Assembly: GCA_907165275.2 (NCBI GenBank)
Contig: OU015659.1
Location: 5,002,501 to 5,066,500, forward strand
Source of the DNA: Zygaena filipendulae
Lineage: Eukaryota; Arthropoda; Insecta; Lepidoptera; Zygaenidae
Reading direction: 5' to 3'
DNA length: 64,000 nt
In this document: piece by piece, positions 1 through 10,140 of the stretch
Position numbering within the stretch: the first letter of the stretch is position 1
Layout of the letters: every line of letters starts with the position of its first letter
Notes under the pieces: generated by a model
Told to the model about the DNA's origin: nothing
Seen by the model: the letters and a program-made list of their open reading frames with translations, nothing else
Database searches by the model: none
Made by a program: the position numbers and the translations under genes

Positions 1-13
1 AGTACTTTTTTAT

Positions 14-545
14 TTGGTGTCGTGGAAGATGGCCAAATACCAAAAGAAGAAAAAGAAAAGTGGATGCAAAAAGATGCGAAGGCATGTGATAGTAATAAGA
101 TTGTCCGAAAAAATTATGCTACAAGTAGTAACTTGTAAAACGGCTAAAGAAATATGGGACAAGCTATATACCATATATGACCAAAAATCTTCAGTTTCAC
201 TTAATTTGTTGCAGCAACAAGTTTTTAACTTAAAATTTCAAGATGAAAGTGACATCTCAACATTTATTTGCAAAATTGAGGCCATAGCCAGTCAATTAAA
301 CCAAATGGATGCTGGTATACCAGAAAGAATGCTAATAACTAAGATAATATCATCATTACCAGCGTCGCAAACACTTCATTTCGGCATGGGAGTCAGTGCC
401 AGAGGAAAAACAGTTAGCTGAACTATCTGCAAGATTATTAATTGAAGAACTGAGGGTAAATAATAAAGAAAAAGAAGAAGTAATTGCTTTATTAGTTAAA
501 AATAAAAATAAATCAAAGTAACAGACAAGGACACTCAAAACAAAA
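14..545 (+). pseudogene. Ty1/copia gag remnant (UBN2-type), frameshifted
   Basis: This is the 3' part of a copia-type retrotransposon gag, the nucleocapsid precursor. The first 135 codons carry typical copia gag signatures: TAKEIWDKLYTIYD, then the alternating hydrophobic helix SLNLLQQQVFNLKF, and ITKIISSLP at about residues 108-116. Near position 400 the frame shifts. The reading continues in another frame as ELSARLLIEELRVNN and ends in a Lys-rich stretch at about 520. No zinc knuckle, protease or integrase follows before unrelated LINE sequence begins near 665. The element probably continues upstream of the window. It is a dead fragment, and other copia gag pieces in the window (about 11.3, 17.8 and 20.8 kb) share the same architecture. 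Confidence 0.75.
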
Positions 546-664
546 AATCTTCTTAAAAAAAATGGACATCCTACAGTTGAACTGCAACAGCAGTAAAAAC
601 AAAAAACATGACTTCCAATATTTAAATGACAATAAGCCGTCGGTTTTTGCTGTCTCGGCTTAAA

Positions 665-838
665 CTCGGTTTTCCCTTTCGTATTCCTGGATACGCCTGC
701 CTTCGCGATGACAGAGCGGATGGTTGGGCCGATTGCTCTTATATTCCTTTCGGGTTCTGACCCGAAAGCCGCCTCATCCTATAGACCTATTGCTTTGTCC
801 ACCGTCTTCTTTTTTAGGTATTGTAAGGTTTCGCTTTA
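665..838 (+). pseudogene. Non-LTR retrotransposon scrap: endonuclease joined to RT start
   Basis: Two short in-frame pieces of a LINE-type retrotransposon sit side by side. Positions 665-757 read RIPGYACLRDDRADGW, which resembles the endonuclease motif IPGY.C.R.DR..G of Jockey/CR1-like LINEs. In the next frame, 753-838 reads GSDPKAASSYRPIALSTVF, the start of the reverse transcriptase finger region (P..YRPI.L). A normal LINE has several hundred residues between these motifs, so this copy has a large internal deletion. It abuts a BEL/Pao fragment at 844. Confidence 0.6.
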
Positions 839-843
839 AGCAT

Positions 844-1566
844 TCTCAGACGCAAGCGAAAAAGCGTATGGCTGCTTGATTTATTTTCACGTTACGATTG
901 GCAAGCAAGAGCCTGTTGTGCGTCTTATCTGCTCAAAAGCACGCGTATCTCCAGTCAAGGATGATGCAGTGGCTCGATTGGAGCTCTGTGGGGTTGTACT
1001 CATGGCCAAGCTATTGCGTTTGGTAGGTATATGATGTAATAGCTTAAAGATATCTTATTGAACAAGTATTTGCCTTTTCTGACTCTGAAGTTGCATTGTG
1101 CTGGGTTCATACAGATTTAATACGATTTAATACGTTTGTGGCGAGAAGGATAGCACAGTGTCAATCATATTTTAGTCCAGAAAACTTTTACCATATTCCT
1201 GGTTCACAAAACCCCGCAGACGCGTTATCTCGTGGTCTTTTTCCGTCACAGCTGACAAATCATGATCTTTGGTTTACCGGCCCCGCATGGACCATCTTGC
1301 CTATCAGTGAGTGGCTCGTTTGTAAATTTTCACCAAGTTGGAGGCATCTAATTTCAGAGGCGAAGGTTGTCACATGTGTATCTACCGTGGAAGAAAACAT
1401 TACTCTTAGTTTTCGATTTTCTTCTTAGAGTAGGCTTTTGGAAACCGTGGTTTACATTTTAAGATTTATTCGAAAGCTTCTGCGGAATAATGTAGTCACT
1501 GCCGCTGACTTGGATACTGCTGAAATGTTTATAAATGAAATGTTTATAAGCCAAATAATGTTTATC
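844..1566 (+). pseudogene. BEL/Pao retrotransposon RNase H to pre-integrase fragment
   Basis: One frame, broken by a stop near 1042 and another at about 1426, reads as the BEL/Pao RNase H region and the following linker. Visible signatures are FSDASEKAYGC at the start (the RNase H Asp motif), CSKARVSPVKDDAVARLELCG, then CWVHTDLIRFNTFVARRIAQ, HIPGSQNPADALSRGLFPSQ and WFTGPAW. These are the standard landmarks of Pao-family pol between RT and integrase. After the second stop, LLETVVYILRFIRKLLRNN and TAADLDTAEMFI match the region just before the integrase zinc domain. No RT, integrase core or LTR is attached. It is a dead internal fragment on the plus strand. Confidence 0.85.
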
Positions 1567-1572
1567 TAGACA

Positions 1573-1857
1573 TATAAATAAAATTGAGGTATCCGTTTGT
1601 AATTTCAAATTAACAACTAAATGCATACTAAAGTATATACCTACCGTACTAATATCTAAAAATTTATTTTAAAAATTTTCCTCTGTCTATCTGTCTGTTT
1701 GTTCCGGGTAATCTCTGAAATGGCTGGACCGATTTTAACGGGACTTTCACTGGCAGATAGCTGAAGTTACAAGGAGTAAATTAGGCGACTTTGTATCCCG
1801 AAACTCCCGCGGGATCTCCGAAATTAACGTGGGTGAAACTGCGGGGAACAGCTAGTT
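1573..1857 (+). repeat. Helitron-like short interspersed repeat, long subtype
   Basis: The repeat begins around ATAAATAAAATTGAGG and ends GAACAGCTAG. Landmarks are CTGTCTGTTTGTTCCG, GGCTGGACCGATTTTAACGG and the hairpin-prone GTGGGTGAAACTGCGG about 8 bases before a 3' CTAG. The same arrangement recurs near 62.6 kb on the plus strand and 31.2-31.5 kb on the minus strand. A short stem just before a terminal CTAG, with no terminal inverted repeat or target duplication, fits a non-autonomous Helitron. That class call is inference. Confidence 0.55.
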
Positions 1858-2672
1858 GTTTCGTAATCATAATATTTTATTACAGGCATGTTTTACGTTA
1901 TTTAATGTATCAACACATTTTGTAATTAGTTGAAAAATGATACTTTATATTTTCATTTTATGTTAAATGATTGTTGAAGAATTTTAGACACGCGGTTAAA
2001 ATGAAATACAAATAACATTTCATGATAGTACCCATGATGTACGAGGGTTTCTTTATTTTCATGATTCTTATAATTAAATACTTGCAATTTAATATAGGGG
2101 ATGGCTCGTGGCTAATTGATATTCGTTTATATGTTTTTCGGTACACTACCTGACTCGAAGTAGGTACCAAATCTGTAGATACTTCAAATATATAGGTACG
2201 CACCTATTTCGTTATCTGCGTTTATTTATCGGTATGTGAGCGTGTTTTAAATACTGCAGGGAATTTACGAACAAAAACAAAACTGCGTTGCGTGTGAACG
2301 AGAGATCTACTTCGAAATGATGTTTCAGAATCTTCGGGTTCAATAGACGCGATACGCGATCGAATATTACGTTGTGACGTGACTTGTCTATGATTTTGAC
2401 TATCCCAAATATTAGGGACTATTCACTATACAAACAAAACACTTGTTTTTTGATTGTGGAAATTGAAAGTTAGCGAAAACCAATACAAACACAAATAAAA
2501 TATGTACCTACTAATAAGTTGTAGATGCATCGCTGAAGCAAATGCCAATAATTATGGATGTTCACTCTGGTCGTTACGTATTTCTTACTGAACCACTTCC
2601 AAAATCAGGGAATAGCACCCAAATATATTTTCTGCAATATCCCAAGCAGTTTCAATTTCAAAAACAGACTAA
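1858..2672. other. No gene recognised
   Basis: AT-rich sequence with short random reading frames only. I see no TE protein motif, no paired terminal repeats and no splice-like gene structure. Confidence 0.5.
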
Positions 2673-2909
2673 CCGCCGCACTCAGAGTCGACTTTAATGG
2701 TTACTTAGTTAAGTATAGATTTTTAGAACAAAACTGCCGCAATCAGACAAGTTTAATAAATTAATGTTAATTGGCATTTAACTAATTAAGTTACATCTCA
2801 TTAAATGCCAATTAACATTAATTTACTGAACGTCTCTGATTGCGGCAATTTTGTTTTAAAAATCTATACTTAACTAAGTAATCATTAAAGTTGACTCTGA
2901 GTGCGGCCG
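2673..2909. mobile_element. PIF/Harbinger-type MITE, copy 1
   Basis: This 237-bp element is almost entirely an inverted repeat. Its left end CCGCCGCACTCAGAGTCG is mirrored by CGACTCTGAGTGCGGCCG on the right, apart from a few mismatches, with the inner arms (AAAACTGCCGCAATCAGA, TGCCAATTAACATTAAT) also complementary. It is flanked on both sides by TAA (2670-2672 and 2910-2912), the 3-bp TWA target typical of PIF/Harbinger. It has no coding capacity. It shares its ends with the larger element at 60981-63869, which encodes a Harbinger transposase and is the likely source family. Confidence 0.9.
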
Positions 2910-3446
2910 TAAGTAGCACAACCAAAATGGTGTTCGATACATTTTGTTAATGAATATTATAGTGTGCGTGACGAATAGCTTGATTTGCGAAAATCACTCG
3001 GCGACACTGATTTATCTGTTTTTATTTTAAACTGACATAATGTTTCTATCTGTTCTGAGGGAAGAATTTATTTTTTAAGTTAAAAGATCGTTGTATGGCT
3101 AAGGCCTATTTTGCATCGTCCGCAAGCAATGGCTTAGCGCCAAACACCCTTTCTTTAAGCCATAACATCTACACAAGTATTCCATTATCAGTAGAAGATT
3201 GCATGGAGAGTGGTTACGATATGTATTCACTAGGCTAATGATTGCACATACATTAGAGAAACTAGTTTTTGCTCCAGGATTTTTCCAACTTGTATTTTTC
3301 TATAGGTCAAAGAGACTTTAGAATCAGTTTAGTACCTACTCGTAGTTCCAGATTATACTCTACAAACGAACAACTACTTTCTTTCTATTATTAGAATACA
3401 TAGTCGAAATCGAAATTCTTTGATAGTTTGTCTTTGTAAAATAATT
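2910..3446. other. No gene recognised
   Basis: AT-rich stretch between a MITE and a Helitron-like repeat. No coding or repeat structure stands out. Confidence 0.45.
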
Positions 3447-3650
3447 ATCCTACTAATATTATAAATGTGAAAGTGTGGATGTTTGGATGTTTAGATGTTT
3501 GGATGTTTGTTACATTACATACGATTGGGATAAAATTAGGCATGCACGTTGTCGGGGGTACAGAGAAGGACATAGGGTACTTTTTATCCCGGAATTCCCG
3601 CGGGAACTCCGAAATTACTGCGGGTGAAACCGCGGGGCACAGATAGTATG
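3447..3650 (+). repeat. Helitron-like short repeat
   Basis: The copy starts CCTACTAATATTATAAATG and ends GCGGGTGAAACCGCGGGGCACAG. The inner landmark TTTTTATCCCGGAATTCCCG is shared with the other copies. A (GGATGTTT)n stretch at about 3477-3512 has expanded inside the 5' part. The hairpin before the 3' end is intact, but the terminal CTAG has decayed to ATAG. Confidence 0.6.
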
Positions 3651-4132
3651 TATATATTTTTAAATCGATTCCATTTTGTAATGTGTATTTTTTTAAAGCA
3701 AAAATTCAATTGAACATATAAAATTTTAACTCGCTCTTTTTGCAAAAAAGCTTCGAAGTAAACAGAAATTTAAATTATGTGGTTGATTTACACTATATTG
3801 CTCGTTCGAAACATAACGAAGCAATTAACTTTATCATTGGGCGTACCGTGAGATAATAAAGCGGCACAAGTATCGAGTACACTCGTGCAATAAAGACCTA
3901 ATCATAAACCATTGTTATCTAGCAAACAACAAATGTAGGTACACTTGCGCATAACAGTTCTACAAAACGATTTTAATCTGCATAAATTTGCAGCTAGATC
4001 AGCTGGTACAGCACAGTACCTACTCATTTGCAAAAGTAATAATACTCATGAGACCATTTTGAAATTCTTCTTTTCGGTCTTTCTAAACATGGAGTTAATA
4101 ATGTGTTTTTATTTTTATTACAAAACACATCA

Positions 4133-4327
4133 AATCCTTACTAATATTATAAATGTGAAAGTGAGTTTGTTTGTTTGTTACGCTTTCGCGCCCTAACGGC
4201 TCAACCGATCATCATGAAATTTTGCATGCACGTTGTCAGGGGTACAGAGGACTTGGTATACTTTTATTCCGGAATTCCTGCGGGAACTCCGAAATAATAG
4301 CGGGTGAAACCGCGGGGAACAGCTAGA
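4133..4327 (+). repeat. Helitron-like short repeat
   Basis: A well-preserved copy running from ATCCTTACTAATATTATAA to GGGGAACAGCTAG. It contains GCGCCCTAACGGCTCAACCG, TGCATGCACGTTGTCAGGGG and the CGGGTGAAACCGCGG stem. It sits head-to-tail with a second, more diverged copy that starts about 15 bases downstream. Confidence 0.65.
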
Positions 4328-4340
4328 ACGTACATACACA

Positions 4341-4525
4341 AATCCTTACTATCATAAATGCGGGAGTGAGTTTGTATGTTTGTTTCTTACGCTTTCGCAT
4401 CTTAACGGTTCAATTGATCGTCATGAAAGTTTGTCACTGTTATTGGCAGGGGTACAAAAAAGGATATAGAGTACTTTTTAACCGGAAATTCCCACGAGAA
4501 CTTTGAAAATAACGATTAGAATAAA
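4341..4525 (+). repeat. Helitron-like short repeat, diverged
   Basis: This copy begins AATCCTTACTATCATAAATG and keeps TTACGCTTTCGCATCTTAAC and GGGGTACAAAAAAGGATATA. The 3' stem and CTAG are lost, and the similarity fades after about 4525. Confidence 0.5.
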
Positions 4526-4604
4526 GATTCAGGTAAGTCAAAGTACCTACCAGTAAATTTTTCGTGTAAAAGACAATCCTTTATAATGATAAGTTATATT
4601 AAGT

Positions 4605-4822
4605 ATAACTAGCTGTTTCTCGCTGTTTCATTCTCGGAAATTTCGGAGTTTCCGCGGAAATTCCTGGATAAAATATACGTTTATAAGCCTTCCTCTTAAA
4701 CCAATTTATCTATTAGTGAAAATTCTACTAAAGTTAAGTTAAAGTTTTTGAGTTTATCGCGAATAGACAGATAGACAGACGCGGAGGATGACTTTGATTT
4801 ATAATATGTAATGTAAGGATTC
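4605..4822 (-). repeat. Helitron-like short repeat, inverted
   Basis: A minus-strand copy. On the plus strand it starts AACTAGCTGTTTCTCGCTGTTTC, which reverse-complements to the family 3' end, and runs to AATGTAAGGATT, the family 5' start. It also holds GAATAGACAGATAGACAGAC, the complement of the TCTGTCTGT landmark of the long subtype. Confidence 0.5.
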
Positions 4823-5412
4823 AGATAAAATTGACACGATATACCTAACGACAGAGGCAGTTTGTAATAAAACAAGATATCCTAATAATAATTTTCGATT
4901 AAAATAAATATTTTTCTTTTGGATCTTTTTTAACAGCAGCGTTTGTACGAAATTCTAAGAAAATCATATCACAAAGAAAAAATGAAATTAAAACCTCATT
5001 TTTAAAGAAAATTAAAGCGGCAACAGTTAAAGGATCTTAACTCGATTACGAAACGCCAACTCCATCGAAAGACCGTCGTTGCCTTGCCAATGAGTTTCTG
5101 GCCAGTTTTGAATTAGTTTCTTCTTCTTAAAATTATCTTTTTATCAATTCTTTGGACTAACAAATATTTAACAGTCAATAAGCAATAGTAGAAACATTAA
5201 ACAGAGCAGAATTTTAAGACCGATTTACGTCCAATTTCGTAACTTCAAACATTGTACATTTACCGTGAAACTTGCTAACTTTGCCACATGGCTATTGATT
5301 TCACCATGGCCATCTTTTAAGATACATTCGCTCCTTTTGATTTCATTTGCCCTTAATGACAAATCGGTTGCTTTTTTCGTTAGTTGGCAGTCTACAACTT
5401 AGAGATCCGAAA
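4823..5412. other. No gene recognised
   Basis: AT-rich DNA without a recognisable domain, paired repeats or long frame. Confidence 0.45.
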
Positions 5413-5574
5413 TCCCTACTAATATAAATCCGAAAGTGAGTCTGTTTGTTTATTTGTTACACTTTCACGCCTTAACGGTTCAACCGATCAGCATATTTCA
5501 GGGTATTTTTTTATCCCGGAATTCTCGTGGGAATTCCGAAATTAACGTGGGTGAAACCGCGGGGAACAGCTAGT
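5413..5574 (+). repeat. Helitron-like short repeat, internally deleted
   Basis: The copy runs from ATCCCTACTAATATAAATCC to GGGGAACAGCTAG. It keeps ACGCCTTAACGGTTCAACCG and the GTGGGTGAAACCGCGG stem, but is shorter than its neighbours because of an internal deletion. Confidence 0.6.
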
Positions 5575-5989
5575 TATCTTTTAATACGTTAACCTAATGT
5601 TTTGCTACAAGCTACATAAAGTTCACAATTAGTATTGGAAAATTTAACATCCTGTTAAAATCAGTAAGTACGTAACGTTGACTTTGCCATGTTTTTATTG
5701 CCAGGTATTAGGGCTGGCAATTTTTGGTGAATTTTGTGAAAAAAAAAAAAAAACGTTATAGCTAATGGATGTGTCTCCCTAATTCTCCTTCTTTTTATTA
5801 AGATTAACCCAGTTGGGTGGCTCTGGAATACAATTATTTGACTTATTTTACAGCCGTAAGGCTCACTAAAGTGTTTGGTTACCATGACGTAGTGTCCAGA
5901 CTCACACTAACTCGATCCCAAAGATAGTAATAATTTAAGAATGTATTTAATTATTAAATGTAATTATGAAAGTATGTTGAAGATATTTT

Positions 5990-6475
5990 GTTTCCCAAGC
6001 AATTTAAAAGTTATGCTACTGAATGGGGAAATTCAAAAGAGAAGACAACTATTGAAGCCTATGATTCTATATCATACAATGTCAAATATTTTGTATTTTT
6101 AATAAATATCCATATATCGGAGCTTCGCTTGACGGATTAATTGGAGAACTAACAGCATTGAAAGCGAAATGTCCTTACCCTATAAAAGATGAGTCTATCA
6201 GTGTGGCTAATTATAAGCACATAAAATGATCAATAATGAATATTGCTTGAAAGAAAGTAGCCCCTTCTATTTTAAAATTCAAACACCGTTATTTGTTACT
6301 GAAAGAAAGAATTTTGATTTTTCGTTTGGACAAATAAAGATGAAAAGAGAATTTATGTAAATATAAATGATAAGCTTATTTCAGAAGTTATTATACCAAA
6401 AGTAATTGCTTTTTATCATACATTCATGCTACTTATTATTGCTAGGAAATTTTATAACTTAATTTAGTATCTACC
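5990..6475 (+). pseudogene. YqaJ-like (PD-(D/E)XK) nuclease domain remnant
   Basis: Interrupted frames read as a YqaJ/lambda-exonuclease-like domain, a restriction-fold nuclease found in viral recombinases and in some eukaryotic mobile-element proteins. Visible in order are YATEWGNSKEKTTIEAY near 6015-6062 (family pattern WG..NE..A...Y), PYIGASLDGLIGE at 6110-6148 (family pattern ASPDG), ALKAKCPYPIKDE (the catalytic E-X-K is changed to K-A-K), FYFKIQTPLFVTERKNFDF, then VWTNKDEKRIYVNINDKL and IIPKVIAFYHTF. The frame shifts at least twice, and both the SPDG Pro and the catalytic Glu appear substituted. It is certainly dead. Whether it came from a transposon or a host gene copy cannot be told, because no neighbouring gene belongs with it. 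Confidence 0.6.
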
Positions 6476-6842
6476 ACTGTTTAGTAGTTTCAACTAACAA
6501 CTAAACCATCTTTCAGTATCATATCTATTGTATGGATTTACTATGTTTAATATTTATTTGTATAGCAGTGTGTTTTAAAGGGAAAGGGAAGGACAAATTA
6601 AAATTTAGTAAGTAATTAATTTCGTTTTTATTAACCGACTTCTTTTATTTAAAATTGGTAAGCATAAAGCATAAAAATATGATTTTTCCTCCAAGACCTA
6701 CCAAACTAACCTATAATAATACGCTCGACATTGAAATGTAGTAGAGAAATTTGATTTATATTTTTTGCCTGTGAGCAATGAAAGCATAAATAGAAATACA
6801 TTCTTCAGGAGAAAGATAAAAGAAAATTAAACTTTCTATGAA
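6476..6842. other. No gene recognised
   Basis: AT-rich spacer between the YqaJ-like remnant and a gypsy integrase fragment. Nothing supportable was seen. Confidence 0.4.
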
Positions 6843-7335
6843 TACTTAAATGTGTTAAGGTCTATGTCGGGAAAGTGCAGCTATCGACAAATTAGGGAAA
6901 ATCTGCTTAAGGATCAAATTATGAGAAGGATTAAAAGAAAAGAGATCTTTGATAAAATTAGGCAAACTTACATTGGTTTGCTGGCATGGCATCTTTCCTT
7001 GGCAACTCCAGTACCAATCCACAGAATTCACATCGATCACTTGGGCCACTTTGTGAAGAGTAAGTTGAGCAACACCTACATAATGGGCATAATTGATGAC
7101 TACACAAAGTTAATTGTATTGAGAGCTGTTCAAAACACAAAAAGTAGAACATCCATCGCCGTCCTAATTTGAAATTTTTGGCGCTTCTCTAAGTTGCTTA
7201 TCTCGGATCGAGGCACCACTTTCACACACATCTAGCGAATTTGCTGAATTGGCTTAGGAATTTGAAATCAAACACAAAAAAATGCTGCGGCAATGCCGCG
7301 AGCCAACGGTCAGATTGAAAGATACAATTAATATT
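6843..7335 (+). pseudogene. Ty3/gypsy integrase core fragment
   Basis: This is a catalytic-core fragment of a gypsy integrase, the enzyme that inserts retrotransposon cDNA. The 106-codon frame from 6852 contains PVPIHRIHIDHLGHFVKSK, with the first catalytic Asp in HIDHLG, then YIMGIIDDYTKLIVLRAVQN. After a stop near 7170 another frame reads SKLLISDRGTTFTH, carrying the second catalytic Asp, and AMPRANGQIERYN, carrying the Glu of the PRANGQ.ER motif. All three D,D-35-E positions are therefore recognisable, but in broken frames. No LTR or RT is attached. The hAT-like element at 7496 lies just downstream. Confidence 0.85.
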
Positions 7336-7495
7336 AGCATCTTTAGCGGCGCGGCTGTAGACAATTGAACAATGCTATCTGAAAAACCGTAGGTACACTA
7401 GTTTAATGCCGTATAATTAACTTATTACTTAATCGAAATAAAACTAAATGTGTAAGTTTTGTAACCAAAAATGACCAAAAGACCAGTGTACTGAT

Positions 7496-8217
7496 CAGTG
7501 GCGAAAAGGTGAAATATTGAGAGAGGCTAGCCGGAAATCTTTTTGGTACCTACTATAAATACGTAATTTCAACTTATTAAACTATCTACTTACCGCGAAT
7601 AGGTACCTAATTTCAACGTACGTCTGCGTAACTGCTTTCACTATCACTACACACAACAAAAAAAAGTCCAACTTTAATACTAATTACTATTTAATTTAAT
7701 ACCAAGAAATAAATTCTAATACGTGACACTAACTAACAAATTCAAATTTTCAATTTTTTCGTCATAAACTCAAGTTGTCTGTCAACAGTCATCTCAGAAT
7801 GTCCGCTTCGTTTCGAATTTCTAGGACCAATAAGGATATTTGTTGAGACAGTAATAGAAAATGCGTGCGCGTGAGTGAAATGGAGAGAGTAACTCGATTT
7901 GTAGCGGCTTACCAAAGTAGCTATTTTAGCCGGCTGCCTGCGACCTTGATGTGACGTCACGGCATTATTTTGTATGGAAGTTTAACTGCCAAAAAGCCGA
8001 TCGCGCCAGCGGCTTATTTTATAACAATTTGTTGTTGAAGAGCAAATTTTGTTGATAGTTTAGGCATTTTGTAATGTTTTCTACTCAGTAGAGATAATTT
8101 TTGTAAATTAAAATTACTGATTGTGCCATTTCTAAATTACGGTAGAGAGAGTGGTTGTGTTCCCAACTTCTGAAGGGAAGCCGGTGGGAATCGGCTTGTA
8201 TGGTACCTTCGCCACTG
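7496..8217. mobile_element. Non-autonomous hAT-like element with 8-bp TSD
   Basis: The left end CAGTGGCGAAAAGGT and the right end ACCTTCGCCACTG are inverted repeats of the hAT form CAGTGGCG. The element is flanked by a perfect 8-bp direct repeat GTACTGAT (7488-7495 and 8218-8225), the diagnostic hAT target-site length. It is 722 bp long and has no transposase frame. A minus-strand frame at 7742-7960 has no recognisable motif. Interior segments are moderately GC-rich and include TGATGTGACGTCACGG near 7950. The class call rests on TIR plus TSD, so it is firm. The autonomous partner is not in this window. Confidence 0.88.
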
Positions 8218-8252
8218 GTACTGATTGATAATAATGATTTGGAAATAGTCGA

Positions 8253-8445
8253 TTAAACTGTCTTTCTAGATTTAACTCTAGATGCAAAATTACAGTGGGG
8301 TCCACATATAGAAAAGTTATCAGGCAGATTAAGCTCGGCTGCTTATGCTGTTAAGAAAATCCGTCAATTTACTGATAATAATAACGAACGTTTAGTTTAT
8401 TTTAATTTTAATTATTTCTGAAGCACTGTATCATACGGCATACTG
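8253..8445 (+). pseudogene. LINE (CR1/Jockey-like) RT C-terminal fragment
   Basis: The reading VFLDLTLDAKLQWGPHI, then KLSGRLSSAAYAVKKIRQFT, then STVSYGIL is the conserved thumb region just after the FADD palm of CR1/Jockey-type reverse transcriptases (FLGI.LD..L.W..HI ... LSSA.YA.R.L). The intact LINE at 43.4-45.3 kb has the parallel segment at about residues 440-500. The upstream part is missing or separated by the hAT insertion. The fragment runs directly into a gypsy integrase scrap at 8446. Confidence 0.75.
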
Positions 8446-8640
8446 AAGTCCAACATATTATGCAGCTACATGGTTTAGCTGAAAGATATGTACAAACAGT
8501 AAAAAAGTTATTTAAAACAGCTGATTATGAAGGAAAAGATAAGTATTTAGTTTTTTCAGCGTACAGGAATACACCTATTTCAAAGAAATTTGATTATAAA
8601 AGATGAACTGTTATTGAATATAAAGACTAGGATTACCAAT
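8446..8640 (+). pseudogene. Gypsy integrase C-terminal scrap
   Basis: The frame reads LHGLAERYVQTVKKLFKTAD and KYLVFSAYRNTPISKKFDYK. This is the N-G-L-A-E-R-Y-V motif with the catalytic Glu, plus the conserved YRNTPIS downstream of the gypsy integrase core. It stops near 8605. It is probably unrelated to the integrase piece at 6.9-7.3 kb, since both contain the Glu motif region. Confidence 0.8.
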
Positions 8641-8789
8641 AGTTGATAAGTCTAGCTATGTTAATATTATAGAAAAGTACAAAACAGGTTGTATTTCAAT
8701 ATTTATAAACAAATAAGTTATTATGACAGAATAGTTAGGAAGTTACTTAATTTAAGAATAGGATAAAAAGTAGTGTCGTTCTATACTTG

Positions 8790-9126
8790 TAATGAAAGTT
8801 TCAGTTGTTCCACACAAACTTTGCAACCCCTTTTCACCCCTTAAGGGGGAATTTTCAAAAAATCTATCTTAGTGCAGACGTGCGTCACTTAAGGAATATT
8901 TGTGCAAAATTCCATGGTTTTAGATCCCGCGATTTCGGTTTTTCCATACAAACTTTGCAACCCCTTTTCACCCCTTGAGGGGTTGAATTTGCAAAAATCC
9001 TTTCTTAGTGCACACTTACGTCAAGGAATGTTTGTGCAAAATTTCATGGTTCTAGACCCAGCGTTTTCAGCTGTGCGTGCATTGATCAGTCAGTCAGTTT
9101 TTGCGCTTATACTCATATATATAGAT
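8790..9126 (-). repeat. Dispersed lepidopteran repeat, two partial tandem copies
   Basis: Two head-to-tail segments share TTTGCAACCCCTTTTCACCCC, one at about 8819-8840 and the other at about 8950-8980, each followed by AATTT.CAAAAATC and by TTCATGGTT/TTCCATGGTT TTAGA. The second ends ATTGATCAGTCAGTCAGTTTTTGC then TATATATAGATT. This is a second Helitron-like family whose CTAG end is seen at 9960. Here that end is missing. Confidence 0.5.
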
Positions 9127-9959
9127 TATGACAGGAGTAGAGAATGTTACAAAACAATTAATCGATGATCGGTATACAATTATATGATTACATGATTAAT
9201 AATGCTTCAAAGCCGCTATTGACTAAGTTTGTATTACTAGTAAAAACGAGACTTTCTGCTAATGCGAAACATTCTTTAAAGCCGAAGTACAATTCGGTTG
9301 ATTGCGATATCTGATGCGAGGATAAGATAAATAAAACCATCTCGTACTCCGATGATAATAATGCCTCGTTTATTCCAATACGCTACAATTTCGCTAATTA
9401 ATACTATGTCAGCAAACCTAAATGCAATATAATGGTGCAACAGATACATCGTACACTACAAGATTTAGTAGATTTAAGTATTTAATATTTGTGACATGGT
9501 AACATCCACTTTTGCAATGGACGCCGTTACTTGGGTATGTCTCGCACATCTGTATTTGTTTGTTGAAAATGGATATTATGACCTTACTAAGTATAAAAAG
9601 ATAATAAAATGTTTCATTGAAATTATAAACACGCAAAAGCTGCAAGTAAGAAGCGTCGCGCTCGCGTTGTGCCCAGCAGCGTGGCCGCGGTTCAAATAAG
9701 ACGTTTAGAAATTGCTCCAAGTGTAAATTAGAAAAGTAAAGGAGGCAGGGGGCACACGGAGTGCTTAACACGCGAGCGTTTGTTGTGTAAAGGGCCACTT
9801 AATTCAGGGCCTTAATGGCTCAGAGCACGCGTCCCTATAAAGAAAATTTGGAGGTCCTCCGCAAAATGTATCAATTTAAATGGAACTTGGCTTAAGTAAG
9901 CAACTTGACGAAATTACGTCCGACAAATATCTACAGCTGACTTAAATATGTTTTAACAC
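9127..9959. other. No gene recognised
   Basis: Open frames of 126 codons (9418-9798, minus) and 67 codons (9496-9699, plus) overlap on opposite strands. Neither has a recognisable motif, signal peptide or codon pattern, so I do not call them genes. Confidence 0.4.
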
Positions 9960-10140
9960 TAGCTTTTTCCCGCGACATCGTCCGCGTGGTAGTCAAAATC
10001 AGGCGTCGAAGAGGTTAAAACGAATAAATCAAGATGACCTGAAACTTCCAAGAAAACACGTTGTTCCATACTTAGTCTGTGCGTTGATACGTCAGTCAGT
10101 CATTCGGGACAAAGCATTTTATAATTATTATGTATAGTTT
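9960..10140 (-). repeat. Helitron-like repeat, second family
   Basis: Starts ACTAGCTTTTTCCCGCGACATCGTCCGCGTGG, read on the plus strand in two parts (ACTAGCTTTTTCCCGCG and ACATCGTCCGCGTGG), and ends near GTCAGTCAGTCATTCGGG. On the minus strand this gives a GC stem followed by a terminal CTAG, as in Helitron 3' ends. It is the same family as the segments at 8.8-9.1 kb. Confidence 0.5.

Noticed and set aside
9418..9798. 126-codon minus-strand frame
   Set aside because: No recognisable motif, overlaps a plus-strand frame, and has no splice or promoter context.
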